Assembly (NCBI RefSeq): GCF_000413935.1
Contig: NZ_KE340378.1
Span: 340,627-404,626, forward strand
Length of the DNA: 64,000 nucleotides
Direction: 5' to 3'
Source of the DNA: Acinetobacter colistiniresistens
Lineage (GTDB): Bacteria; Pseudomonadota; Gammaproteobacteria; Pseudomonadales; Moraxellaceae
Numbering within the stretch: the stretch's first letter is position 1; every line of letters starts with the position of its first letter. Shown one piece after another: positions 25,840 to 34,411 of the stretch. Below the pieces are notes generated by a model that was given only the letters and a program-made list of their open reading frames with translations, did no database searches and had not been told where the DNA came from. The translations under genes were made by a program, and so were the position numbers.

Positions 25840-28275
25840 TTACTCAGCCTTTGCTTTCGCGTTCGACTTTTTCTTTTTCACTTTCTTTTTGGCCTTTTCT
25901 TTCGTTTCTGGTTTAGCAGACGCTTTTTTAGCTGGCTTTTTGCTATAAGAACTTGGTTTGTTCTTATCCTTTTTCTTGCGTACAGGCTTCTCACCATCTT
26001 CACTCACTTTAGAGGTTGTCGATGGCGGTTTGCCAAATACTTCTTCAGTTGTTGAAGCACGCTTCGAGCTAGACGGATTCGCAGTACGTGGTGCTTTCTG
26101 ACGAATTACACGCCCCAAATGTGTCAGCTGTTGGACCAGTTGGAAGTCAATTTTACGTTCTTCCAGATTTACACCCGCGACTTGAATTTTCAGTTCATCA
26201 CCGAGGCTAAATGACTGTCCACGATTCTGACCAATCAAGCTTTGGCTGGCCTGATCGTACAGGAAGAAATCCTCACCGAGCTGGCTGACATGAATCATAC
26301 CATCCACGTACAGGTCTTTGAGGGTCACGAATAGACCAAACTCTGTGACGGCACTAATGATACCAACAAACTCATCGCCTAAATGCTGTTGCATATAATG
26401 GCACTTTAACCAAGTGGTCACGCTGCGTGAAGCTTCGTCGGCACGACGTTCAGTTTGAGAGAAATGTTCGCCTGCATCATCTAAAGCTGCACCAGACAAT
26501 GGATAAACTTTCTTGTCGAGATAGGCTTTAATGGCACGGTGTAACAATAAATCGGGGTAGCGACGAATTGGTGAAGTGAAATGAGTATAAGCTTCATAAG
26601 CAAGACCATAATGTCCTGCATTGTTCGCGCCATAATAGGCTTGCATCATTGAACGTAACAGCACCGCATGGATACTTGGTGCATCTAAACGATCTTTGGT
26701 GGCTTCAATCACCGCCTGATAATCGGCCTGAGTGGGTTGTTCTGGGAATGGCAAACCAAGTAGTTTGACAAAATCGCGCACTTTTTGGATACGTGAAAAC
26801 TCTGGTGCTTCATGCACACGATACAACATTGGAATATCATGTTCTAACGAGTATTCAGCTGCGGCAACATTGGCCAACAACATGCATTCTTCAATCAGTT
26901 TATGCGCATCATTACGGGTACGTGGCAAGATTTCTTTAATCCCGCCCAACTCATCAAAGGTCATGTAGGTTTCAATGGTTTCAAATTCCATTGCATGACG
27001 TTTGGCCCGTAACTCTTTTAATGTTTGATAGAGCTGGAATAAGGTATTCAGTGATTTATGAATGGTCTTATCTTCAGGGATCGCATCTGTTGCCCCTTCA
27101 AAATATTGTCCCACTTGGGTATAAGTTAAACGTGCCTTTGAATGCATAACGGCAGGGTAGAACTCATAACCTGTGACTTTACCTGCACGAGACAGTTTTA
27201 AATCGCAGACCATACATAAACGGTCAACATGCGGATTTAAAGAACAGAGGCCATTGGATAATGCTTCTGGCAGCATCGGCAGCACGAAATGTGGGAAATA
27301 AACCGATGTACCACGTTCTTCTGCCTCATCATTTAAAGGTGAGTCTAAACGGACATAATGGCTCACGTCTGCAATGGCAACCACGACACGATAACCGCCA
27401 CCTGCACGTTTTTCTGCAAAGACAGCATCGTCAAAGTCACGTGCATCTTCACCATCAATGGTGACCAGTGGTAGATCACGTAAATCAACACGACCTTTAC
27501 GATCCTGTTCAGACGGTTCTTTAAAACTTTCGGCTTGTTTAATTACCGCTTCCGGGAATTCATAAGGTAAACCAAATTCTAGAATGGTTTGCGGAATAAT
27601 AATCTCGGTATCGGCTTTGTCTGCCATCGATTGAACGATGTGACCTGTCGCCAGCTCTTCGCGGGTCGGGTAATCGTCAATTGCGACACGCAGCATATCG
27701 CCCACTTTGGCATTGGCGTGTTGAATCAACTCTTTTTCGAGGGTAATCGGTTGATGCTGATTTGGATTACTTGGTTGAATGAAGTATTCACCTTCATGCT
27801 CAGACACTTTACCAATAATTTGTTTGACGCGACGTTGTACCACTTCGGTAATAAAGCCCCAAGCTTTACCTTTACGGTCAACCGAGGTCTGACGGACTTT
27901 AACGCGATCGCCGTTAAACACTAGACGTAATTCACGTTCAGGTAACAAGATATCATCCTGACCTGAGATATTGGCCGTACCTAGACCTTTACTATTAATA
28001 TAGACCGTTGCTTCATGGCTCGGTAAATCGGTTGCAGGCTGGTATTTAAATCCATCCTTCATCAATTGTCCGTCGCGAACCATGGCACTTAAGCGATGAT
28101 TCAAGGCATCAATACTTTTTTGATCGGGGATATTAAAGTGGTCAACAAGCTCAGCGTGAGACTGTGCAGTTTTTAATTGTTCTAATGTAGTTAAAATAAG
28201 AGTTCGGCTAGGAATAGGATTATCGTAACGTTGCGCTTCTGCTTTTGCTTCGGGATCGGCCCAATTTTTAGTCAT
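25840..28275 (-). CDS. rnr: Ribonuclease R
   Basis: An 811-residue 3'-5' exoribonuclease of the RNB family that degrades structured RNA. N-terminal winged-helix region (LVDHFNIPDQKSIDALNHRL), cold-shock domains, the catalytic RNB part with DGEDARDFDDAVFAEK (metal-binding aspartates) and HYGLAYEAYTHFTSPIRRYPD-like conserved region near residue 570. A C-terminal S1 domain (LGDEFVGIISAVTEFGLFVT) follows, then a lysine-rich tail of about 70 residues, which in this family helps unwind duplex RNA. It lies alone, ending in a terminator. Confidence 0.93.
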   Translation of the reverse strand: MTKNWADPEAKAEAQRYDNPIPSRTLILTTLEQLKTAQSHAELVDHFNIPDQKSIDALNHRLSAMVRDGQLMKDGFKYQPATDLPSHEATVYINSKGLGTANISGQDDILLPERELRLVFNGDRVKVRQTSVDRKGKAWGFITEVVQRRVKQIIGKVSEHEGEYFIQPSNPNQHQPITLEKELIQHANAKVGDMLRVAIDDYPTREELATGHIVQSMADKADTEIIIPQTILEFGLPYEFPEAVIKQAESFKEPSEQDRKGRVDLRDLPLVTIDGEDARDFDDAVFAEKRAGGGYRVVVAIADVSHYVRLDSPLNDEAEERGTSVYFPHFVLPMLPEALSNGLCSLNPHVDRLCMVCDLKLSRAGKVTGYEFYPAVMHSKARLTYTQVGQYFEGATDAIPEDKTIHKSLNTLFQLYQTLKELRAKRHAMEFETIETYMTFDELGGIKEILPRTRNDAHKLIEECMLLANVAAAEYSLEHDIPMLYRVHEAPEFSRIQKVRDFVKLLGLPFPEQPTQADYQAVIEATKDRLDAPSIHAVLLRSMMQAYYGANNAGHYGLAYEAYTHFTSPIRRYPDLLLHRAIKAYLDKKVYPLSGAALDDAGEHFSQTERRADEASRSVTTWLKCHYMQQHLGDEFVGIISAVTEFGLFVTLKDLYVDGMIHVSQLGEDFFLYDQASQSLIGQNRGQSFSLGDELKIQVAGVNLEERKIDFQLVQQLTHLGRVIRQKAPRTANPSSSKRASTTEEVFGKPPSTTSKVSEDGEKPVRKKKDKNKPSSYSKKPAKKASAKPETKEKAKKKVKKKKSNAKAKAE

Positions 28276-28492
28276 ATCGTTTCATTTCACATCTGGCAGA
28301 TCGGTTTAGCATAAGTCATTTAAACTCTAACTGCACGTCAAAGATTGCAAGATTCTGTTTATTGTCCCGATCCAAATAAAGGAGATAAGCCTATATTAAC
28401 AAGCACAGCGCTAAAAAATGCTGAAAAAATGCGGAAATTGATTAAAAAGTATTTGATTGAACTGAAAAAGAAGAAAAAAACAGGAACATCCC

Positions 28493-28521
28493 TTGTGTAA
28501 TGTGGTTTTAGTTTGTATTAT
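28493..28521 (+). promoter_or_regulatory. Promoter of the tRNA-Ser/tRNA-Arg cluster
   Basis: TTGTGT (28493-28498) and TATTAT (28516-28521) are separated by 17 bases, and the -10 ends 14 bases before the tRNA-Ser. The spacing fits a sigma-70 promoter for the tRNA cluster. Confidence 0.6.
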
Positions 28522-28535
28522 TGCGCTCGTGTTAC

Positions 28536-28625
28536 GGTGAGATGGGTGAGTGGCTGAAACCACATCCCTGCTAAGGATGCATACGGGTAACTGTATCGAG
28601 GGTTCGAATCCCTCTCTCACCGCCA
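28536..28625 (+). tRNA. serX: tRNA-Ser (anticodon GCU)
   Basis: A 90-nt tRNA with a long variable arm (ATACGGGTAACTGTATC), typical of serine. Acceptor stem GGTGAGA pairs with TCTCACC. The anticodon loop CTGCTAA gives GCU, reading AGC and AGU. The T arm is GAGGG-TTCGAAT-CCCTC and CCA is encoded. The precise gene symbol is not certain. Confidence 0.95.
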
Positions 28626-28636
28626 CTTTACTTAAA

Positions 28637-28713
28637 GCGCTCATAGCTCAGCTGGATAGAGCACTTGGCTACGAACTAAGGGGTCGGGAGTTCGAATCTC
28701 TCTGAGCGCACCA
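28637..28713 (+). tRNA. tRNA-Arg (anticodon ACG), copy 1
   Basis: A 77-nt tRNA. Acceptor GCGCTCA pairs with TGAGCGC, the anticodon loop CTACGAA gives ACG (first base edited to inosine by TadA in bacteria), and CCA is encoded. Eleven bases after tRNA-Ser, so the two are co-transcribed. Confidence 0.96.
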
Positions 28714-28760
28714 AGTAAAGATTTAAAGTAACACATGCCTGAATTGGCAACATAAGTAAT

Positions 28761-28837
28761 GCGCTCATAGCTCAGCTGGATAGAGCACTTGGCTACGAAC
28801 TAAGGGGTCGGGAGTTCGAATCTCTCTGAGCGCACCA
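28761..28837 (+). tRNA. tRNA-Arg (anticodon ACG), copy 2
   Basis: Identical in sequence to copy 1, 47 bases downstream and followed by a terminator. With tRNA-Ser and copy 1 it makes a three-gene cluster. Confidence 0.96.
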
Positions 28838-28848
28838 ACTTAATAGAA

Positions 28849-28873
28849 GAAACCGCTTAATTGCGGTTTTTTT
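28849..28873 (+). terminator. Terminator of the tRNA cluster
   Basis: AAACCGC pairs with GCGGTTT around TTAATT, followed by a T run. Almost the same hairpin follows the third tRNA-Arg at 32236. Confidence 0.9.
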
Positions 28874-28915
28874 GTGCCTGATTTTTGTGAACCGAATTTG
28901 AATAACCGTATAAAT

Positions 28916-28948
28916 AAAAAAAGCCGCTGATGATAGCGGCTTTTTTTA
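28916..28948. terminator. Terminator of the glycine-rich repeat gene
   Basis: AAAAAGCCGCT pairs with AGCGGCTTTTTTT around GATGAT. It lies just after the stop of the minus-strand gene and is strong in both directions. Confidence 0.85.
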
Positions 28949-28957
28949 TGAATTGAT

Positions 28958-31384
28958 TTAGAAGTGATTCACTGAACTTAACAGATGATCTGTAAGTGAA
29001 TTTAATGGTGATTGAAGTGACACAAGGTCGGTTAAAGAGCCGCCATTTGGATGTGGTTCGCCAACAGCGATGCTTGAAGCCACTGTTCCTGTCAACGCAT
29101 CTAAAATTCCATCTATGCTTCCATGTGCATTGTAATCGCCATGTCCAACACTAATGTTGATCAGATTATTGAGACTATCTAGTGATCCATCGCTGAATAA
29201 GTTACTTACATGACTCTGAAGCGCATCAATAGCGATATTGCCATTACTAATGACCGTTTGAATAGGTTGGGCAATACCTGAAATCACGTCTGCGCTATTC
29301 ACACCGTGGCTAATCGTACCAAGAATATCGGTAAGTGAGCCAAGAGGGTTGTTACCTCCACCAGTAATACCACCAGTGATACCGCCGATAATATCGCCAA
29401 TCGAACCTAGTGGACCGCCTGTACCACCACCGATGCCACCCGTAATGCCACCGATAATATCGCCAATCGAACCCAGTGGACCACCTGTGCCGCCACCGAT
29501 ACCATCTGTAATTCCACCGATGAGGTCACCAACATTGGTGAGATCACCCACAGCATGCTGAACTAGACCAGAAGCGGTAGAGCCGTTATGAATCAGTGTG
29601 CCGACCACACCCGTGAGTGAGCCAACGGCACCACCGACATCGGCACCTGCCAGATGAGACACTGCTTCTAATGTACCGTTTACGGTATCACGAGAGGTTT
29701 CAAAAGTAAGGGTACCAAGATGAGTCAGATCCGTGATTGGATGAACACCAGGAAGCACACCACTCAGTACGCCGCCTACTGTGTTAATCCCAGTATTGAT
29801 AATGTCGGTTTTGAGGCTTTCAACACCTTGAAGCACGTCAATGCCTGTTTGGATTGCACCAGTAACAGGGTTATGGCTAAGGTCGCCACCTGTAATTCCA
29901 CCAATGATGTTTGTAATTACCCCTAAAGGCCCACTTGTACCGCCACCAATACCGCCTGTGATGCCACCAATAATATCGCCAATCGAACCCAGTGGACCAC
30001 CAGTACCACCACCGATGCCCCCGATGAGACCACCAACATTGGTGAGATCACCTACAGCATGTTGAACCAGACCAGAAGCGGTAGAGCCGTTATGAATCAG
30101 TGTGCCGACCACACCCGTGAGTGAGCCAACGGCACCACCGACATCGGCACCTGCCAGATGAGACACTGCTTCTAATGTACCGTTTACAGTATCACGAGAG
30201 GTATCAAAGGCGAGGGTACCAAGATGAGTCAGATCCGTGATTGGATGAACACCAGGAAGCACACCACTCAGTACGCCATCTACCGTATTAATTCCAGTAT
30301 TGATAATGTCGGTTTTGAGGCTTTCAACACCTTGAAGCACGTCAATACCTGTTTGGATTGCACCAGTAACAGGGTTATGGCTAAGGTCACCCCCTGTAAT
30401 TCCACCAATGATGTTTGTGATTACCCCTAAAGGCCCACCTGTACCGCCGCCACCAATACCGCCTGTGATGCCACCAATAATTCCAGTAATTGTACCGAGT
30501 GGACCTGTATTTCCAATGTTGGTGATATCGCCAACGATGTGTTGTATTGTATTTGCGGCAGTGGAACCATTATTTACCAGTGTACCGACCACACCTGTGA
30601 GTGAGCCAACTGCACCACCGACATCGGCACCTGCCAGATGAGACACTGCTTCTAATGTGCCGTTTACGGTATCACGTGAGGTATCAAAGGTAAGGGTGCC
30701 AAGATGTGCGAGATCTCCAATAGGGTGTTCTGACTGATGAACCGCACTAATAATGGTGCCCGCTACCGTGTTAATTCCTGTATTTATAATATCGGTTTTT
30801 AAGCTTTCGAGCCCTTGAAGAACACCAATTCCACTTTGAATGACGCCTGTTACGGGATTATGGGCTAAATCGCCACCCGTGATACCGCCAATGATTCCTG
30901 TCACTGTGCCAAGGGCACCACCATTTGCGCCCCCTGTAATACCGCCAAGAATCCCTGTCACTGCACCGAGAGGCCCGCCATCTGCGCCGCCAGTGATACC
31001 ACCAATAATACCCGTGACCGTACCGAGAGGGCCACCATTTGCACCACCTGTAACGCCTCCAATGATATGGGTTACAGCATCAAGTGGAGCACCATTGGCA
31101 CTGCCAGTAAGGCTGCCAACAAGGTTTGTCACTGTTGAAAGAGGGCTGCTACTGCCCGTTACACCGCCAAGAATCCCTGTGATTGTACTCACTGGGTTAG
31201 TCGCAACGCTATTTGTAATACTGCTTACTGTATTCGTTACAGTGCTGGGTGAAACTAGATTTGTAATTGTAGATAAGGAAAGAGGAGCAAGAATTGAACT
31301 ACCAACATGTGATGTTGAGCTATTACTATCAACTAAACTCGAAGTAATACTTTTAATCGGTGATAAAAGACTTTTGAAAAGCAT
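28958..31384 (-). CDS. Large glycine-rich repetitive protein
   Basis: An 808-residue protein dominated by short units such as GPLGTVTGIIGGITGG, plus three long repeats of about 165 residues that share NPVTGxIQxGIxVLQGxESL, DTVNGTLEAVSHLAGADVGG and GSLTGVVGTL. Two long repeats are nearly identical even in DNA. No signal peptide is obvious (start MLFKSLLSPIKSITSSLVDS). The unit composition (Gly, Ile, Thr, Val, few charges) suggests a beta-rich or amyloid-like surface or extracellular protein; this is inference. Not matched to a named adhesin. An open proline-rich frame exists opposite it but is a shadow of the repeat. Confidence 0.7.
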   Translation of the reverse strand: MLFKSLLSPIKSITSSLVDSNSSTSHVGSSILAPLSLSTITNLVSPSTVTNTVSSITNSVATNPVSTITGILGGVTGSSSPLSTVTNLVGSLTGSANGAPLDAVTHIIGGVTGGANGGPLGTVTGIIGGITGGADGGPLGAVTGILGGITGGANGGALGTVTGIIGGITGGDLAHNPVTGVIQSGIGVLQGLESLKTDIINTGINTVAGTIISAVHQSEHPIGDLAHLGTLTFDTSRDTVNGTLEAVSHLAGADVGGAVGSLTGVVGTLVNNGSTAANTIQHIVGDITNIGNTGPLGTITGIIGGITGGIGGGGTGGPLGVITNIIGGITGGDLSHNPVTGAIQTGIDVLQGVESLKTDIINTGINTVDGVLSGVLPGVHPITDLTHLGTLAFDTSRDTVNGTLEAVSHLAGADVGGAVGSLTGVVGTLIHNGSTASGLVQHAVGDLTNVGGLIGGIGGGTGGPLGSIGDIIGGITGGIGGGTSGPLGVITNIIGGITGGDLSHNPVTGAIQTGIDVLQGVESLKTDIINTGINTVGGVLSGVLPGVHPITDLTHLGTLTFETSRDTVNGTLEAVSHLAGADVGGAVGSLTGVVGTLIHNGSTASGLVQHAVGDLTNVGDLIGGITDGIGGGTGGPLGSIGDIIGGITGGIGGGTGGPLGSIGDIIGGITGGITGGGNNPLGSLTDILGTISHGVNSADVISGIAQPIQTVISNGNIAIDALQSHVSNLFSDGSLDSLNNLINISVGHGDYNAHGSIDGILDALTGTVASSIAVGEPHPNGGSLTDLVSLQSPLNSLTDHLLSSVNHF
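29531..30536. repeat. Tandem DNA repeats of about 503 bp inside the glycine-rich gene
   Basis: The string AACATTGGTG recurs at 29531 and 30034, and the sequence after each start (AGATCACC, GCATG, TGAACCAGACCAGAAGCGG-like) stays nearly the same for most of 500 bp. A third, more diverged copy follows from about 30510. Near-identity of the DNA, not just the protein, indicates recent duplication or gene conversion and a copy-number-variable tract. Confidence 0.8.
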
Positions 31385-32102
31385 AACGATACCTATATTT
31401 TTAAAGTAGTGTTGTTTTGGAGTAATTATTTGCTATGGTTTTTTTGTGATTAAAGTCACATTAATCGCATTTAGTGTTATATGTGATCATTATTTTGTCA
31501 ATCTGTAACTATTGAGATTTTGATTGTTAATTATTGATTTAAGATATTGAATTTTAATGTTTTTTAAAGGATGGTTTTTGGCTTTAATTTGCATCTGTAT
31601 TTTATTTACAATGCGGGGAGTGTGACGGTTCCAGACAATTAAGTCTGTTTTTTCAGTGAATTAAAATATGATCGAATGCTGAAATTGGAATTATTGTGGA
31701 TGAATCAAAAAGAAATTTTTAAAATTTGTTATTCGTTTGCAAAAAAATATTTCCAATCCATACGATGTTTGCTTAACCAATAAATATCAGTGGTTTAGAT
31801 TTTTAGCTATCATTTTTTTTCAGATAATAATCAATTAAAAGTTGTAGCAAGGGTGAGATTTTGGGCTGTTCTTTAAATAAACTAACGAATCATGCATCTG
31901 TTCTAGATGACATTTGACGGTTGGCGATTAAATGATGTCGATCCAGATAAATCATTGGATCAGCCGCGACGGTGGCTAGAATAGCAGGCGCTTAATTTGT
32001 TCAAGAACGGCGATTTGCCGATAAATTTTGAGTCTATTTCACGCAAATGATGTAAAAGTGTTGAATCTGTAGCCAGTTGATTACAAGTTTGTGAAAAAAA
32101 GC
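31385..32102. other. Long intergenic region upstream of the glycine-rich gene
   Basis: About 700 bp of very AT-rich DNA. It should hold the promoter of the repeat gene. Apart from a possible decayed coding fragment at about 31812-32040, no gene or clear element was seen. Confidence 0.4.
31812..32040 (-). pseudogene. Possible decayed coding remnant
   Basis: On the minus strand the text reads ILATVAADPMIYLDRHHLIA, then a stop, then FVSLFKEQPKISPLLQLLID in the same frame, with another frame (EIDSKFIGKSPFLNKL) just upstream. These look protein-like but are cut by stops and a frame change. The base composition is less AT-rich than the flanks. A truncated regulator is possible, but the family was not identified. 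Confidence 0.3.
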
Positions 32103-32130
32103 TTATCATTTAGTGAAAATTACGTATAAT
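32103..32130 (+). promoter_or_regulatory. Promoter of the third tRNA-Arg
   Basis: TTATCA (32103-32108) and a perfect TATAAT (32125-32130) are 16 bases apart, with the tRNA starting 16 bases after the -10. Confidence 0.7.
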
Positions 32131-32146
32131 GCGCTCCATCAAATAT

Positions 32147-32223
32147 GCGCTCATAGCTCAGCTGGATAGAGCACTTGGCTACGAACTAAGGGGTCGGGAG
32201 TTCGAATCTCTCTGAGCGCACCA
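32147..32223 (+). tRNA. tRNA-Arg (anticodon ACG), copy 3
   Basis: Identical to the two copies at 28637 and 28761, with the same 77-nt length and encoded CCA. It has its own promoter and is followed by a terminator much like that of the first cluster, so a tRNA-plus-terminator unit is duplicated on both sides of the glycine-rich gene. Confidence 0.96.
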
Positions 32224-32235
32224 ATTTGAACAAAG

Positions 32236-32260
32236 AAAACCGCTTAAATGCGGTTTTTTT
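32236..32260 (+). terminator. Terminator after the third tRNA-Arg
   Basis: AAAACCGC pairs with GCGGTTTT around TTAAAT, followed by T. It closely resembles the hairpin at 28849. Confidence 0.9.
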
Positions 32261-32265
32261 ACGTC

Positions 32266-33564
32266 TTATGTTTTTGCTTTGATTTTTTGTACAAATACCG
32301 CATTGCCACCGACAGCAGGAAGTACATCATGATAAGGCAAGCTGCGCATGGCTCTTAACAAGAATGGCGCTTTTTCATCAATTTTCATCGCACTGGTCAT
32401 TTTCAATAATGTCCCTTGATTGAAGGCATGCAACTGCATTTGCCCCTTAACAAAACGAAGATCTCCACCATTGGCATAAAAATTATTCTCAATTGTCTGT
32501 GGATAGTTAAAGCGCAATCGAAATGCAAAGGGAATATTGATGACACCAAGTCCCACATTGACCTGAATATTGGCATCTTGTCCTTGATTTTGAATAGGCG
32601 TGGCAGTGACCTTTTTAATCTGCCGAGGAAATAGTTCCTGATATGCCGATGGGCTCAGCCATTTTTGTAGGGATTGAACAGGTTGCTGATAAAATTGATA
32701 GGTGGTGGTAAAGCGCATGGACTCTCGCCCGTGCGTATAGAGCACACTGGTGGGGGCGTGTAGAATACTTACGGGTTGTTGAGCTGCTTGAATCAGTTGG
32801 GTAATTTTACTGAGTTGTGCTGCATTCAGTTGCGGAGTTGGAATTTGTCCTGCATCCAGTGGTGTAACGTTGGACTGAATAAAACGGCTTCTTAACGACT
32901 CTAAAATAAAAGCATTACTGCTACTCGGAATCCCGAGTTTCACTTCAGGAATGGCATTCAGAATTTTCTTAAAAATAAATCCCTTGGGTTGATTCAAATC
33001 GCCCCATTGGGTCAAGGTAACTAAGGTACGGTTCTCGTCTAGCGCAAACCATTCAAATTTACCGACGCCATAGGGAATCGGTGCATCAATCACCAAGCTG
33101 GCAATACTATTCGACTTAATCTGATGTTGTAATGTGACGTCTTCATTAAAATTGAGTACAGGAATTGGGGTCGGAATCGAGACTCGATATTTCATTTGAA
33201 CAATATTACCAGACTGTTCTAATGTCTTCGCCGATTTGAGAGTTGGGAATAATCCGACATAGTGGCTGAAATCGGTTAGTGTTTTGGCCACTTGTTGGGC
33301 ATTAACGGGGACAATGATTGCGGCTGAGTTAAAACTGACATTGGGTTGAGGATTACTTTTTAATGTGGGCACGGCTGTTTTGGTCGCAGGATGACCATAC
33401 ATAAAAATATTGTTTTGGGTATAACTGGCCAACAGTTGTGGATTGTTTTGAAATGGTTGTAGGGCACTCGGAATATTGTCTGTCCAAGGCAAGATTTGTG
33501 CAAAACAGCTTTGTGTGAGCCCCAATAACAGGCAGGGCAAGATTAGACGATTCAAATACGCCAT
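32266..33564 (-). CDS. Secreted protein with two SRPBCC/START-like halves
   Basis: A 432-residue protein. The signal peptide MAYLNRLILPCLLLGLTQ.. (ending CFA) directs export. The chosen ATG has AAAGGA 6 bases upstream; a frame 12 codons longer is less likely. The N-terminal half (..SHYVGLFPTLKSAKTLEQSG) and the C-terminal half (..SAYQELFPRQIKKVTATPIQ) repeat the same pattern of a helix, LFPxxK and beta-strands, as in the START/SRPBCC fold that binds hydrophobic ligands. This suggests an exported lipid- or polymer-binding protein; ligand unknown. Confidence 0.7.
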   Translation of the reverse strand: MAYLNRLILPCLLLGLTQSCFAQILPWTDNIPSALQPFQNNPQLLASYTQNNIFMYGHPATKTAVPTLKSNPQPNVSFNSAAIIVPVNAQQVAKTLTDFSHYVGLFPTLKSAKTLEQSGNIVQMKYRVSIPTPIPVLNFNEDVTLQHQIKSNSIASLVIDAPIPYGVGKFEWFALDENRTLVTLTQWGDLNQPKGFIFKKILNAIPEVKLGIPSSSNAFILESLRSRFIQSNVTPLDAGQIPTPQLNAAQLSKITQLIQAAQQPVSILHAPTSVLYTHGRESMRFTTTYQFYQQPVQSLQKWLSPSAYQELFPRQIKKVTATPIQNQGQDANIQVNVGLGVINIPFAFRLRFNYPQTIENNFYANGGDLRFVKGQMQLHAFNQGTLLKMTSAMKIDEKAPFLLRAMRSLPYHDVLPAVGGNAVFVQKIKAKT

Positions 33565-33880
33565 CACATTCCTTTGATTTTTATCCGTGATTTCATCCAA
33601 TGACTTGATGTGCTTACGAGAGCCATCAATACTGCTTATTAATAAAATTTTCTGTGTATAAAAAATAGGCGTGTTGTGTAAAGCTCGCTTAGGTGGATGT
33701 CTTTAGTCATATGCAGCGAGTGTATACGGTGAGGTAAGCCACAGATAATGCAATGCTTTAATCCCAGAACATAGAAAACATCACATTTAAATTTTGTATT
33801 AAATCGCAATAAATGTGATTTCCCATTAAATCATTTATGTTCTAATAGGTCAGTTTTTTTTCAAATGTTAGAAATCAAAA
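33565..33880. other. Intergenic region between divergent genes
   Basis: AT-rich divergent promoter region. No gene or clear operator was recognised. Confidence 0.4.
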
Positions 33881-34378
33881 ATGTCTGAACAACGTCCAAG
33901 TGTATCGGTACGCTATTATTTGAATTTAGAAGAATCACAAGATGGTTTTGCTTTGGTTACTTTTGGCAAAAAAACCTTTAGCCGTTTTTTAACCCCCGTG
34001 ATCAGTATTGCGATAATTTTGTGGGGAATCTATTTAGGTTTTTCTGGTGTTGGGCGCTATTACGTTGCACTGGGTGCTTTTTTCCTGATTATGCAAGCAG
34101 TCATGCGCTACTGGTTATTACCGATGCTGTTTAAGCGCCAATTTGTACGCTACCAATTTGGTAAAAGCGAGCAGGGGATTGACCTTTATCAAGATCATTT
34201 TGAACTGTATGCCGCAGGTAAAAAACAAAGTGCACAATATACAGAAGTCCAGTCATTTGCGATTGGCAAGTTGACTTACATGCTGGAGCTGAAAAGTCAT
34301 ACCGTGGTGATCGTTCCTAAACGTGCGTTTAGTAATACAGCAGATCAAACAAAGTTTGAAAATAGTTTTAAGAAGTAA
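33881..34378 (+). CDS. YcxB-like membrane protein
   Basis: A 165-residue protein. A polar N-terminus with the VRYYLNLEES pattern is followed by two membrane helices (about 37-53 and 60-80) and a soluble beta-rich C-terminal domain (GIDLYQDHFELYAAGKKQSAQYTEV, VVIVPKRAFSNTADQTKFE), the plan of YcxB-family proteins of unknown function. It precedes the FAH-family gene by 33 bases and may be co-transcribed. Confidence 0.65.
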   Translation: MSEQRPSVSVRYYLNLEESQDGFALVTFGKKTFSRFLTPVISIAIILWGIYLGFSGVGRYYVALGAFFLIMQAVMRYWLLPMLFKRQFVRYQFGKSEQGIDLYQDHFELYAAGKKQSAQYTEVQSFAIGKLTYMLELKSHTVVIVPKRAFSNTADQTKFENSFKK

Positions 34379-34411
34379 ATTTATCGACGGTTGAAAGAAC
34401 AAGGAGTTTTC

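Noticed and set aside
28411..28644. A 77-codon frame on the minus strand over the tRNA-Ser
   Set aside because: It overlaps the tRNA gene and its promoter, so it is a chance frame.
28637..28837. Tandem 77-bp repeats as CRISPR-like or mobile repeats
   Set aside because: They are two complete identical tRNA-Arg genes.
29341..30880. Repeated DNA as a possible CRISPR array
   Set aside because: The repeats are coding, vary in length and lack uniform unique spacers.
29349..31409. Open proline-rich frames on the plus strand opposite the glycine-rich gene
   Set aside because: They mirror the glycine-rich repeat in the complementary strand and have no ribosome sites or independent conservation.
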